DNA from: Strigamia acuminata
Taxonomy: Eukaryota > Arthropoda > Chilopoda > Geophilomorpha > Linotaeniidae
Length of the DNA stretch: 64,000 nucleotides
Direction of reading: 5' to 3'
Assembly (NCBI GenBank): GCA_949358305.1
Contig: CASHSZ010000018.1
Coordinates: forward strand, 1-64,000
Shown here: piece by piece, positions 42,701-57,904 of the stretch
Numbering within the stretch: position 1 is the stretch's first letter
How the letters are laid out: each line of letters begins with the position of its first letter
Translations under genes and position numbers: made by a program
The notes under the pieces: model-generated
What the model was told of the DNA's origin: nothing
The model's database searches: none
The model's input: the letters and a program-made list of their open reading frames with translations, nothing else

Positions 42701-45700
42701 GGTTTAAACACTATTTCAAAACATTCAGAGACATTGGTCTTGTGATGTTTGTGCTAAGTCAACTGTGATGAGATCAAAAGTCTATTCTCCCAAATCATTG
42801 CTTGGATGTTGCTAAAACTTACATTGAAGCCTTCTACTAAGGTTTAAACACTATTTCAGAACATTCAGAGACATTGATTTGTGGTGTTTGTGCTAAGTCA
42901 ACTGTGATGTCAAATGAGATCAAAAATTTATTCTTCCAAATCATTGCTTGGATGTTGCTAAAACTTACATTGAAGCCTTCTACTAAGGTTTAAACACTAT
43001 TTCAGAACATTCAGAGACATTGGTCTTGTGATGTTTGTGCTAAGTCAACTGTGATGTCAAATGAGATCAAAAGTTTATTCTTTCAAATCATTGCTTGGAT
43101 GTTGCTAAAACTTACATTAAAGCTTTCTACTAAGGTTTAAACACTATTTCAGAACATTCAGAGACATTGGTCTTGTGATGTTTGTGCTAAGTCAACTGTG
43201 ATGAGATCAAAAGTCTATTCTCCCAAATCATTGCTTGGATGTTGCTAAAACTTACATTGAAGCCTTCTACTAAGGTTTAAACACTATTTCAGAACATTCA
43301 GAGACATTGGTTTGTGGTGTTTGTGCTAAGTCAACTGTGACGTCAAATGAGATCAAAAGTTTATTCTTTCAAATTATTGCTTGGATGTTGCTAAAACTAA
43401 CATTGAAGCCTTCTACTAAGGTTTAAACACTATTTCAGAACATTCAGAGACATTGGTCTTGTGGTGTTTGTGCTAAGTCAACTGTGATGAGATCAAAAGT
43501 CTATTCTCCCAAATCATTGCTTGGATGTTGCTAAAACTTACATTAAAGCTTTCTACTAAGGTTTAAACACTATTTCAAAACATTCAGAGACATTGGTCTT
43601 GTGATGTTTGTGCTAAGTCAACTGTGATGAGATCAAAAGTCTATTCTCCCAAATCATTGCTTGGATGTTGCTAAAACTTACATTGAAGCCGTCTACTAAG
43701 GTTTAAACACTATTTCAGAACATTTAGAGACATTGGTCTTGTGGTGTTTGTGCTAAGTCAACTGTGATGAGATCAAAAGTCTATTTTCCCAAATCATTTC
43801 TTGGATGTTGCTAAAACTTACATTAAAGCTTCCTACTAAGGTTTAAACACTATTTCAGAACATTCAGAGACATTGGTCTTGTGATGTTTGTGCTAAGTCA
43901 ACTGTGATGAGATCAAAAGTCTATTCTCCCAAATCATTGCTTGGATGTTGCTAAAACTTACATTAAAGCTTTCTACTAAGGTTTAAACACTATTTCAAAA
44001 CATTCAGAGATATTGGTCTTGTGATGTTTGTGCTAAGTCAACTGTGATGAGATCAAAAGTCTATTCTCCCAAATCATTGCTTGGATGTTGCTAAAACTTA
44101 CATTGAAGCTTTCTACTAAGGTTTAAACACTATTTCAGAACATTCAGAGACATTGGTTTGTGGTGTTTGTGCTAAGTCAACTGTGATGTCAAATGAGATC
44201 AAAAGTTTATTCTTTCAAATTATTGCTTGGATGTTGCTAACACTTACATTGAAGCCTTCTACTAAGGTTTAAACACTATTTCAGAACATTCAGAGACATT
44301 GGTTTGTGATGTTTGTGCTAAGTCAACTGTGATGTCAAATGAGATCAAAAGTTTATTCTTTCAAATTATTGCTTGGATGTTGCTAACACTTACATTGAAG
44401 CCTTCTACTAAGGTTTAAACACTATTTCTAAACATTCAGAGACATTGGTCTTGTGGTGTTTGTGCTAAGTCAACTGTGATGTCAAATGGGATCAAAAGTT
44501 TATTCTTCCAAATCATTGCTTGGATGTTGCTAAAACTTACATTGAAGCCTTCTACTAAGGTTTAAACACTATTTCAGAACATTCAGAGACATTGGTCTTG
44601 TGATGTTTGTGCTAAGTCAACTGTGATGTCAAATGAGATCAAAAGTTTATTCTTTCAAATCATTGCTTGGATGTTGCTAAAACTTACATTAAAGCTTTCT
44701 ACTAAGGTTTAAACACTATTTCAGAACATTCAGAGACATTGGTCTTGTGATGTTTGTGCTAAGTCAACTGTGATGAGATCAAAAGTCTATTCTCCAAAAT
44801 CATTGCTTGGATGTTGCTAAAACTTACATTGAAGCCTTCTACTAAGGTTTAAACACTATTTCAGAACATTCAGACACATTGGTCTTGTGGTGTTTGTGCT
44901 AAGTCAACTGTGACGTCAAATGAGATCAAAAGTTTATTCTTTCAAATTATTGCTTGGATGTTGCTAAAACTAACATTGAAGCCTTCTACTAAGGTTTAAA
45001 CACTATTTCAGAACATTCAGAGACATTGGTCTTGTGGTGTTTGTGCTAAGTCAACTGTGATGAGATCAAAAGTCTATTTTCCCAAATCATTTCTTGGATG
45101 TTGCTAAAACTTACATTAAAGCTTTCTACTAAGGTTTAAACACTATTTCAGAACATTCAGAGACATTGGTCTTGTGATGTTTGTGCTAAGTCAACTGTGA
45201 TGAGATCAAAAGTCTATTCTCCCAAATCATTGCTTGGATGTTGCTAAAACTTACATTAAAGCTTTCTACTAAGGTTTAAACACTATTTCAAAACATTCAG
45301 AGACATTGGTCTTGTGATGTTTGTGCTAAGTCAACTGTGATGAGATCAAAAGTCTATTCTCCCAAATCATTGCTTGGATGTTGCTAAAACTTACATTGAA
45401 GCCTTCTACTAAGGTTTAAACACTATTTCAGAACATTCAGAGACATTGATTTGTGGTGTTTGTGCTAAGTCAACTGTGACGTCAAATGAGATCAAAAGTT
45501 TATTCTTTCAAATTATTGCTTGGATGTTGCTAAAACTTACATTGAAGCTTTCTACTAAGGTTTAAACACTATTTCAGAACATTCAGAAACACTGGTCTTG
45601 TGATGTTTGTGCTAAGTCAACTGTGATGTCAAATGGGATCAAAAGTTTATTCTTCCAAATCATTGCTTGGATGTTGCTAAAACTTACATTGAAGCCTTCT

Positions 45701-48700
45701 ACTAAGGTTTAAACACTATTTCAGAACATTCAGAGACATTGGTCTTGTGATGTTTGTGCTAAGTCAACTGTGATGTCAAATGAGATCAAAAGTTTATTCT
45801 TTCAAATCATTGCTTGGATGTTGCTAAAACTTACATTAAAGCTTTCTACTAAAGTTTAAACACTATTTCAGAACATTCAGAGACATTGGTCTTGTGGTGT
45901 TTGTGCTAAGTCAACTGTGATGAGATCAAAAGTCTATTCTCCCAAATCATTGCTTAGATGTTGCTAAAACTTACATTGAAGCCGTCTACTAAGGTTTAAA
46001 CACTATTTCAGAACATTTAGAGACATTGGTCTTGTGGTGTTTGTGCTAAGTCAACTGTGATGAGATCAAAAGTCTATTTTCCCAAATCATTTCTTGGATG
46101 TTGCTAAAACTTACATTAAAGCTTTCTACTAAGGTTTAAACACTATTTCAAAACATTCAGAGACATTGGTCTTGTGATGTTTGTGCTAAGTCAACTGTGA
46201 TGAGATCAAAAGTCTATTCTCCCAAATCATTGCTTGGATGTTGCTAAAACTTACATTAAAGCTTTCTACTAAGGTTTAAACACTATTTCAAAACATTCAG
46301 AGACATTGGTCTTGTGATGTTTGTGCTAAGTCAACTGTGATGAGATCAAAAGTCTATTCTCCCAAATCATTGCTTGGATGTTGCTAAAACTTACATTGAA
46401 GCCTTCTACTAAGGTTTAAACACTATTTCAGAACATTCAGAGACATTGATTTGTGGTGTTTGTGCTAAGTCAACTGTGATGTCAAATGAGATCAAAAATT
46501 TATTCTTCCAAATCATTGCTTGGATGTTGCTAAAACTTACATTGAAGCCTTCTACTAAGGTTTAAACACTATTTCAGAACATTCAGAGACATTGGTCTTG
46601 TGATGTTTGTGCTAAGTCAACTGTGATGTCAAATGAGATCAAAAGTTTATTCTTTCAAATCATTGCTTGGATGTTGCTAAAACTTACATTAAAGCTTTCT
46701 ACTAAGGTTTAAACACTATTTCAGAACATTCAGAGACATTGGTCTTGTGATGTTTGTGCTAAGTCAACTGTGATGAGATCAAAAGTCTATTCTCCCAAAT
46801 CATTGCTTGGATGTTGCTAAAACTTACATTAAAGCTTTCTACTAAGGTTTAAACACTATTTCAGAACATTCAGAGACATTGGTCTTGTGATGTTTGTGCT
46901 AAGTCAACTGTGATGTCAAATGAGATCAAAAGTTTATTCTTTCAAATCATTGCTTGGATGTTGCTAAAACTTACATTAAAGCTTTCTACTAAGGTTTAAA
47001 CACTATTTCAGAACATTCAGAGACATTGGTCTTGTGATGTTTGTGCTAAGTCAACTGTGATGAGATCAAAAGTCTATTCTCCCAAATCATTGCTTGGATG
47101 TTGCTAAAACTTACATTAAAGCTTTCTACTAAGGTTTAAACACTATTTCAAAACATTCAGAGACATTGGTCTTGTGATGTTTGTGCTAAGTCAACTGTGA
47201 TGAGATCAAAAGTCTATTCTCCCAAATCATTGCTTGGATGTTGCTAAAACTTACATTGAAGCCTTCTACTAAGGTTTAAACACTATTTCAGAACATTCAG
47301 AGACATTGATTTGTGGTGTTTGTGCTAAGTCAACTGTGACGTCAAATGAGATCAAAAGTTTATTCTTTCAAATTATTGCTTGGATGTTGCTAAAACTTAC
47401 ATTGAAGCTTTCTACTAAGGTTTAAACACTATTTCAGAACATTCAGAAACACTGGTCTTGTGATGTTTGTGCTAAGTCAACTGTGATGTCAAATGGGATC
47501 AAAAGTTTATTCTTCCAAATCATTGCTTGGATGTTGCTAAAACTTACATTGAAGCCTTCTACTAAGGTTTAAACACTATTTCAGAACATTCAGAGACATT
47601 GGTCTTGTGATGTTTGTGCTAAGTCAACTGTGATGTCAAATGAGATCAAAAGTTTATTCTTTCAAATCATTGCTTGGATGTTGCTAAAACTTACATTAAA
47701 GCTTTCTACTAAGGTTTAAACACTATTTCAGAACATTCAGAGACATTGGTCTTGTGATGTTTGTGCTAAGTCAACTGTGATGAGATCAAAAGTCTATTCT
47801 CCCAAATCATTGCTTGGATGTTGCTAAAACTTACATTAAAGCTTTCTACTAAGGTTTAAACACTATTTCAGAACATTCAGAGACATTGGTCTTGTGATGT
47901 TTGTGCTAAGTCAACTGTGATGTCAAATGAGATCAAAAGTTTATTCTTTCAAATCATTGCTTGGATGTTGCTAAAACTTACATTAAAGCTTTCTACTAAG
48001 GTTTAAACACTATTTCAGAACATTCAGAGACATTGGTCTTGTGATGTTTGTGCTAAGTCAACTGTGATGAGATCAAAAGTCTATTCTCCCAAATCATTGC
48101 TTGGATGTTGCTAAAACTTACATTAAAGCTTTCTACTAAGGTTTAAACACTATTTCAAAACATTCAGAGACATTGGTCTTGTGATGTTTGTGCTAAGTCA
48201 ACTGTGATGAGATCAAAAGTCTATTCTCCCAAATCATTGCTTGGATGTTGCTAAAACTTACATTGAAGCCTTCTACTAAGGTTTAAACACTATTTCAGAA
48301 CATTCAGAGACATTGATTTGTGGTGTTTGTGCTAAGTCAACTGTGACGTCAAATGAGATCAAAAGTTTATTCTTTCAAATTATTGCTTGGATGTTGCTAA
48401 AACTTACATTGAAGCTTTCTACTAAGGTTTAAACACTATTTCAGAACATTCAGAAACACTGGTCTTGTGATGTTTGTGCTAAGTCAACTGTGATGTCAAA
48501 TGGGATCAAAAGTTTATTCTTCCAAATCATTGCTTGGATGTTGCTAAAACTTACATTGAAGCCTTCTACTAAGGTTTAAACACTATTTCAGAACATTCAG
48601 AGACATTGGTCTTGTGATGTTTGTGCTAAGTCAACTGTGATGTCAAATGAGATCAAAAGTTTATTCTTTCAAATCATTGCTTGGATGTTGCTAAAACTTA

Positions 48701-51700
48701 CATTAAAGCTTTCTACTAAAGTTTAAACACTATTTCAGAACATTCAGAGACATTGGTCTTGTGGTGTTTGTGCTAAGTCAACTGTGATGAGATCAAAAGT
48801 CTATTCTCCCAAATCATTGCTTAGATGTTGCTAAAACTTACATTGAAGCCGTCTACTAAGGTTTAAACACTATTTCAGAACATTTAGAGACATTGGTCTT
48901 GTGGTGTTTGTGCTAAGTCAACTGTGATGAGATCAAAAGTCTATTTTCCCAAATCATTTCTTGGATGTTGCTAAAACTTACATTAAAGCTTTCTACTAAG
49001 GTTTAAACACTATTTCAAAACATTCAGAGACATTGGTCTTGTGATGTTTGTGCTAAGTCAACTGTGATGAGATCAAAAGTCTATTCTCCCAAATCATTGC
49101 TTGGATGTTGCTAAAACTTACATTAAAGCTTTCTACTAAGGTTTAAACACTATTTCAAAACATTCAGAGACATTGGTCTTGTGATGTTTGTGCTAAGTCA
49201 ACTGTGATGAGATCAAAAGTCTATTCTCCCAAATCATTGCTTGGATGTTGCTAAAACTTACATTGAAGCCTTCTACTAAGGTTTAAACACTATTTCAGAA
49301 CATTCAGAGACATTGATTTGTGGTGTTTGTGCTAAGTCAACTGTGATGTCAAATGAGATCAAAAATTTATTCTTCCAAATCATTGCTTGGATGTTGCTAA
49401 AACTTACATTGAAGCCTTCTACTAAGGTTTAAACACTATTTCAGAACATTCAGAGACATTGGTCTTGTGATGTTTGTGCTAAGTCAACTGTGATGTCAAA
49501 TGAGATCAAAAGTTTATTCTTTCAAATCATTGCTTGGATGTTGCTAAAACTTACATTAAAGCTTTCTACTAAGGTTTAAACACTATTTCAGAACATTCAG
49601 AGACATTGGTCTTGTGATGTTTGTGCTAAGTCAACTGTGATGAGATCAAAAGTCTATTCTCCCAAATCATTGCTTGGATGTTGCTAAAACTTACATTGAA
49701 GCCTTCTACTAAGGTTTAAACACTATTTCAGAACATTCAGAGACATTGGTTTGTGGTGTTTGTGCTAAGTCAACTGTGACGTCAAATGAGATCAAAAGTT
49801 TATTCTTTCAAATTATTGCTTGGATGTTGCTAAAACTAACATTGAAGCCTTCTACTAAGGTTTAAACACTATTTCAGAACATTCAGAGACATTGGTCTTG
49901 TGGTGTTTGTGCTAAGTCAACTGTGATGAGATCAAAAGTCTATTCTCCCAAATCATTGCTTGGATGTTGCTAAAACTTACATTAAAGCTTTCTACTAAGG
50001 TTTAAACACTATTTCAAAACATTCAGAGACATTGGTCTTGTGATGTTTGTGCTAAGTCAACTGTGATGAGATCAAAAGTCTATTCTCCCAAATCATTGCT
50101 TGGATGTTGCTAAAACTTACATTGAAGCCGTCTACTAAGGTTTAAACACTATTTCAGAACATTTAGAGACATTGGTCTTGTGGTGTTTGTGCTAAGTCAA
50201 CTGTGATGAGATCAAAAGTCTATTTTCCCAAATCATTTCTTGGATGTTGCTAAAACTTACATTAAAGCTTTCTACTAAGGTTTAAACACTATTTCAGAAC
50301 ATTCAGAGACATTGGTCTTGTGATGTTTGTGCTAAGTCAACTGTGATGAGATCAAAAGTCTATTCTCCCAAATCATTGCTTGGATGTTGCTAAAACTTAC
50401 ATTAAAGCTTTCTACTAAGGTTTAAACACTATTTCAAAACATTCAGAGATATTGGTCTTGTGATGTTTGTGCTAAGTCAACTGTGATGAGATCAAAAGTC
50501 TATTCTCCCAAATCATTGCTTGGATGTTGCTAAAACTTACATTGAAGCTTTCTACTAAGGTTTAAACACTATTTCAGAACATTCAGAGACATTGGTTTGT
50601 GGTGTTTGTGCTAAGTCAACTGTGATGTCAAATGAGATCAAAAGTTTATTCTTTCAAATTATTGCTTGGATGTTGCTAACACTTACATTGAAGCCTTCTA
50701 CTAAGGTTTAAACACTATTTCAGAACATTCAGAGACATTGGTTTGTGATGTTTGTGCTAAGTCAACTGTGATGTCAAATGAGATCAAAAGTTTATTCTTT
50801 CAAATTATTGCTTGGATGTTGCTAACACTTACATTGAAGCCTTCTACTAAGGTTTAAACACTATTTCTAAACATTCAGAGACATTGGTCTTGTGGTATTT
50901 GTGCTAAGTCAACTGTGATGTCAAATGGGATCAAAAGTTTATTCTTCCAAATCATTGCTTGGATGTTGCTAAAACTTACATTGAAGCCTTCTACTAAGGT
51001 TTAAACACTATTTCAGAACATTCAGAGACATTGGTCTTGTGATGTTTGTGCTAAGTCAACTGTGATGTCAAATGAGATCAAAAGTTTATTCTTTCAAATC
51101 ATTGCTTGGATGTTGCTAAAACTTACATTAAAGCTTTCTACTAAGGTTTAAACACTATTTCAGAACATTCAGAGACATTGGTCTTGTGATGTTTGTGCTA
51201 AGTCAACTGTGATGAGATCAAAAGTCTATTCTCCAAAATCATTGCTTGGATGTTGCTAAAACTTACATTGAAGCCTTCTACTAAGGTTTAAACACTATTT
51301 CAGAACATTCAGACACATTAGTCTTGTGGTGTTTGTGCTAAGTCAACTGTGACGTCAAATGAGATCAAAAGTTTATTCTTTCAAATTATTGCTTGGATGT
51401 TGCTAAAACTAACATTGAAGCCTTCTACTAAGGTTTAAACACTATTTCAGAACATTCAGAGACATTGGTCTTGTGGTGTTTGTGCTAAGTCAACTGTGAT
51501 GAGATCAAAAGTCTATTTTCCCAAATCATTTCTTGGATGTTGCTAAAACTTACATTAAAGCTTTCTACTAAGGTTTAAACACTATTTCAGAACATTCAGA
51601 GACATTGGTCTTGTGATGTTTGTGCTAAGTCAACTGTGATGAGATCAAAAGTCTATTCTCCCAAATCATTGCTTGGATGTTGCTAAAACTTACATTAAAG

Positions 51701-54360
51701 CTTTCTACTAAGGTTTAAACACTATTTCAAAACATTCAGAGACATTGGTCTTGTGATGTTTGTGCTAAGTCAACTGTGATGAGATCAAAAGTCTATTCTC
51801 CCAAATCATTGCTTGGATGTTGCTAAAACTTACATTGAAGCCTTCTACTAAGGTTTAAACACTATTTCAGAACATTCAGAGACATTGATTTGTGGTGTTT
51901 GTGCTAAGTCAACTGTGATGTCAAATGAGATCAAAAATTTATTCTTTCAAATTATTGCTTGGATGTTGCTAAAACTTACATTGAAGCTTTCTACTAAGGT
52001 TTAAACACTATTTCAGAACATTCAGAAACACTGGTCTTGTGATGTTTGTGCTAAGTCAACTGTGATGTCAAATGGGATCAAAAGTTTATTCTTCCAAATC
52101 ATTGCTTGGATGTTGCTAAAACTTACATTGAAGCCTTCTACTAAGGTTTAAACACTATTTCAGAACATTCAGAGACATTGGTCTTGTGATGTTTGTGCTA
52201 AGTCAACTGTGATGTCAAATGAGATCAAAAGTTTATTCTTTCAAATCATTGCTTGGATGTTGCTAAAACTTACATTAAAGCTTTCTACTAAAGTTTAAAC
52301 ACTATTTCAGAACATTCAGAGACATTGGTCTTGTGGTGTTTGTGCTAAGTCAACTGTGATGAGATCAAAAGTCTATTCTCCCAAATCATTGCTTAGATGT
52401 TGCTAAAACTTACATTGAAGCCGTCTACTAAGGTTTAAACACTATTTCAGAACATTTAGAGACATTGGTCTTGTGGTGTTTGTGCTAAGTCAACTGTGAT
52501 GAGATCAAAAGTCTATTTTCCCAAATCATTTCTTGGATGTTGCTAAAACTTACATTAAAGCTTTCTACTAAGGTTTAAACACTATTTCAAAACATTCAGA
52601 GACATTGGTCTTGTGATGTTTGTGCTAAGTCAACTGTGATGAGATCAAAAGTCTATTCTCCCAAATCATTGCTTGGATGTTGCTAAAACTTACATTAAAG
52701 CTTTCTACTAAGGTTTAAACACTATTTCAAAACATTCAGAGACATTGGTCTTGTGATGTTTGTGCTAAGTCAACTGTGATGAGATCAAAAGTCTATTCTC
52801 CCAAATCATTGCTTGGATGTTGCTAAAACTTACATTGAAGCCTTCTACTAAGGTTTAAACACTATTTCAGAACATTCAGAGACATTGGTTTGTGGTGTTT
52901 GTGCTAAGTCAACTGTGATGTCAAATGAGATCAAAAGTTTATTCTTTCAAATTATTGCTTGGATGTTGCTAACACTTACATTGAAGCCTTCTACTAAGGT
53001 TTAAACACTATTTCTAAACATTCAGAGACATTGGTCTTGTGGTGTTTGTGCTAAGTCAACTGTGATGAGATCAAAAGTCTATTCTCCCAAATCATTGCTT
53101 GGATGTTGCTAAAACTTACATTGAAGCCTTCTACTAAGGTTTAAACACTATTTCAGAACATTCAGAGACATTGGTTTGTGGTGTTTGTGCTAAGTCAACT
53201 GTGATGTCAAATGAGATCAAAAGTTTATTCTTTCAAATTATTGCTTGGATGTTGCTAAAACTAACATTGAAGCCTTCTACTAAGGTTTAAACACTATTTC
53301 AGAACATTCAGAGACATTGGTTTGTGGTGTTTGTGCTAAGTCAACTGTGATGTCAAATGAGATCAAAAATTTATTCTTTCAAATTATTGCTTGGATGTTG
53401 CTAACACTTACATTGAAGCCTTCTACTAAGGTTTAAACACTATTTCTAAACATTCAGAGACATTGGTCTTGTGGTGTTTGTGCTAAGTCAACTGTGACGT
53501 CAAATGAGATCAAAAGTTTATTCTTTCAAATTATTGCTTGGATGTTGCTAAAACTTACATTGAAGCTTTCTACTAAGGTTTAAACACTATTTCAGAACAT
53601 TCAGAAACATTGGTCTTGTGATGTTTGTGCTAAGTCAACTGTGATGTCAAATGAGATCAAAAGTTTATTCTTTCAAATCATTGCTTGGATGTTGCTAAAA
53701 CTTACATTAAAGCCTTCTACTAAGGTTTAAACACTATTTCAGAACATTCAGAGACATTGGTCTTGTGATGTTTGTGCTAAGTCAACTGTGATGAGATCAA
53801 AAGTCTATTCTCCAAAATCATTGCTTGGATGTTGCTAAAACTTACATTGAAGCCTTCTACTAAGGTTTAAACACTATTTCAGAACATTCAGACACATTGG
53901 TCTTGTGGTGTTTGTGCTAAGTCAACTGTGACGTCAAATGAGATCAAAAGTTTATTCTTTCAAATTATTGCTTGGATGTTGCTAAAACTTACATTGAAGC
54001 TTTCTACTAAGGTTTAAACACTATTTCAGAACATTCAGAAACATTGGTCTTGTGATGTTTGTGCTAAGTCAACTGTGATGTCAAATGGGATCAAAAGTTT
54101 ATTCTTCCAAATCATTGCTTGGATGTTGCTAAAACTTACATTGAAGCCTTCTACTAAGGTTTAAACACTATTTCAGAACATTCAGAGACATTGGTCTTGT
54201 GGTGTTTGTGCTAAGTCAACTGTGATGAGATCAAAAGTCTATTCTCCCAAATCATTGCTTGGATGTTGCTAAAACTTACATTGAAGCCGTCTACTAAGGT
54301 TTAAACACTATTTCAGAACATTTAGAGACATTGGTCTTGTGGTGTTTGTGCTAAGTCAAC

Positions 54361-55464
54361 TGTGATGAGATCAAAAGTCTATTCTCCCAAATCATTGCTT
54401 GGATGTTGCTAAAACTTACATTAAAGCTTTTTACTAAGGTTTAAACACTATTTCAAAACATTCAGAGACATTGGTCTTGTGATGTTTGTGCTAAGTCAAC
54501 TGTGATGAGATCAAAAGTCTATTCTCCCAAATCATTCCTTGGATGTTGCTAAAACTTACATTGAAGCCTTCTACTAAGGTTTAAACACTATTTCAGAACA
54601 TTCAGACACATTGGTCTTGTGGTGTTTGTGCTAAGTCAACTGTGATGTCAAATGGGATCAAAAGTTTATTCTTCCAAATCATTGCTTGGATGTTGCTAAA
54701 ACTTACATTGAAGCCTTCTACTAAGGTTTAAACACTATTTCAGAACATTCAGAGACATTGGTCTTGTGGTGTTTGTGCTAAGTCAACTGTGATGAGATCA
54801 AAAGTCTATTCTCCCAAATCATTGCTTGGATGTTGCTAAAACTTACATTGAAGCCGTCTACTAAGGTTTAAACACTATTTCAGAACATTTAGAGACATTG
54901 GTCTTGTGGTGTTTGTGCTAAGTCAACTGTGATGAGATCAAAAGTCTATTCTCCCAAATCATTGCTTGGATGTTGCTAAAACTTACATTAAAGCTTTTTA
55001 CTAAGGTTTAAACACTATTTCAAAACATTCAGAGACATTGGTCTTGTGATGTTTGTGCTAAGTCAACTGTGATGAGATCAAAAGTCTATTCTCCCAAATC
55101 ATTGCTTGGATGTTGCTAAAACTTACATTGAAGCCGTCTACTAAGGTTTAAACACTATTTCAGAACATTTAGAGACATTGGTCTTGTGGTGTTTGTGCTA
55201 AGTCAACTGTGATGAGATCAAAAGTCTATTCTCCCAAATCATTGCTTGGATGTTGCTAAAACTTACATTAAAGCTTTTTACTAAGGTTTAAACACTATTT
55301 CAAAACATTCAGAGACATTGGTCTTGTGATGTTTGTGCTAAGTCAACTGTGATGAGATCAAAAGTCTATTCTCCCAAATCATTCCTTGGATGTTGCTAAA
55401 ACTTACATTGAAGCCTTCTACTAAGGTTTAAACACTATTTCAGAACATTCAGACACATTGGTCT
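54361..55464 (+). repeat. Local six-monomer duplication in the satellite
   Basis: The rare variant CATTCCTTGG occurs at about 54532 and again 847 bp later, with surrounding monomers repeating in the same order. This shows a very recent duplication of about six monomers. Confidence 0.7.
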
Positions 55465-57904
55465 TGTGGTGTTTGTGCTAAGTCAACTGTGATGTCAAAT
55501 GGGATCAAAAGTTTATTCTTCCAAATCATTGCTTGGATGTTGCTAAAACTTACATTGAAGCCTTCTACTAAGGTTTAAACACTATTTCAGAACATTCAGA
55601 GACATTGGTCTTGTGGTGTTTGTGCTAAGTCAACTGTGATGAGATCAAAAGTCTATTCTCCCAAATCATTGCTTGGATGTTGCTAAAACTTACATTGAAG
55701 CCGTCTACTAAGGTTTAAACACTATTTCAGAACATTTAGAGACATTGGTCTTGTGGTGTTTGTGCTAAGTCAACTGTGATGAGATCAAAAGTCTATTCTC
55801 CCAAATCATTGCTTGGATGTTGCTAAAACTTACATTAAAGCTTTTTACTAAGGTTTAAACACTATTTCAAAACATTCAGAGACATTGGTCTTGTGATGTT
55901 TGTGCTAAGTCAACTGTGATGAGATCAAAAGTCTATTCTCCCAAATCATTGCTTGGATGTTGCTAAAACTTACATTGAAGCCTTCTACTAAGGTTTAAAC
56001 ACTATTTCAGAACATTCAGAGACATTGGTTTGTGGTGTTTGTGCTAAGTCAACTGTGATGTCAAATGAGATCAAAAGTTTATTCTTTCAAATTATTGCTT
56101 GGATGTTGCTAACACTTACATTGAAGCCTTCTACTAAGGTTTAAACACTATTTCTAAACATTCAGAGACATTGGTCTTGTGGTGTTTGTGCTAAGTCAAC
56201 TGTGACGTCAAATGAGATCAAAAGTTTATTCTTTCAAATTATTGCTTGGATGTTGCTAAAACTTACATTGAAGCTTTCTACTAAGGTTTAAACACTATTT
56301 CAGAACATTCAGAAACATTGGTCTTGTGATGTTTGTGCTAAGTCAACTGTGATGTCAAATGGGATCAAAAGTTTATTCTTCCAAATCATTGCTTGGATGT
56401 TGCTAAAACTTACATTGAAGCCTTCTACTAAGGTTTAAACACTATTTCAGAACATTCAGAGACATTGGTCTTGTGATGTTTGTGCTAAGTCAACTGTGAT
56501 GTCAAATGAGATCAAAAGTTTATTCTTTCAAATCATTGCTTGGATGTTGCTAAAACTTACATTAAAGCTTTCTACTAAGGTTTAAACACTATTTCAGAAC
56601 ATTCAGAGACATTGGTCTTGTGATGTTTGTGCTAAGTCAACTGTGATGAGATCAAAAGTCTATTCTCCCAAATCATTGCTTGGATGTTGCTAAAACTTAC
56701 ATTGAAGCCTTCTACTAAGGTTTAAACACTATTTCAGAACATTCAGAGACATTGGTTTGTGGTGTTTGTGCTAAGTCAACTGTGATGTCAAATGAGATCA
56801 AAAGTTTATTCTTTCAAATTATTGCTTGGATGTTGCTAACACTTACATTGAAGCCTTCTACTAAGGTTTAAACACTATTTCAGAACATTCAGAGACATTG
56901 GTTTGTGGTGTTTGTGCTAAGTCAACTGTGATGTCAAATGAGATCAAAAGTTTATTCTTTCAAATTATTGCTTGGATGTTGCTAACACTTACATTGAAGC
57001 CTTCTACTAAGGTTTAAACACTATTTCAGAACATTCAGAGACATTGGTCTTGTGGTGTTTGTGCTAAGTCAACTGTGACGTCAAATGAGATCAAAAGTTT
57101 ATTCTTTCAAATTATTGCTTGGATGTTGCTAAAACTTACATTGAAGCTTTCTACTAAGGTTTAAACACTATTTCAGAACATTCAGAAACATTGGTCTTGT
57201 GATGTTTGTGCTAAGTCAACTGTGATGTCAAATGGGATCAAAAGTTTATTCTTCCAAATCATTGCTTGGATGTTGCTAAAACTTACATTGAAGCCTTCTA
57301 CTAAGGTTTAAACACTATTTCAGAACATTCAGAGACATTGGTCTTGTGATGTTTGTGCTAAGTCAACTGTGATGTCAAATGAGATCAAAAGTTTATTCTT
57401 TCAAATCATTGCTTGGATGTTGCTAAAACTTACATTAAAGCTTTCTACTAAGGTTTAAACACTATTTCAGAACATTCAGAGACATTGGTCTTGTGATGTT
57501 TGTGCTAAGTCAACTGTGATGAGATCAAAAGTCTATTCTCCAAAATCATTGCTTGGATGTTGCTAAAACTTACATTGAAGCCTTCTACTAAGGTTTAAAC
57601 ACTATTTCAGAACATTCAGACACATTGGTCTTGTGGTGTTTGTGCTAAGTCAACTGTGACGTCAAATGAGATCAAAAGTTTATTCTTTCAAATTATTGCT
57701 TGGATGTTGCTAAAACTTACATTGAAGCTTTCTACTAAGGTTTAAACACTATTTCAGAACATTCAGAAACATTGGTCTTGTGATGTTTGTGCTAAGTCAA
57801 CTGTGATGTCAAATGGGATCAAAAGTTTATTCTTCCAAATCATTGCTTGGATGTTGCTAAAACTTACATTGAAGCCTTCTACTAAGGTTTAAACACTATT
57901 TCAG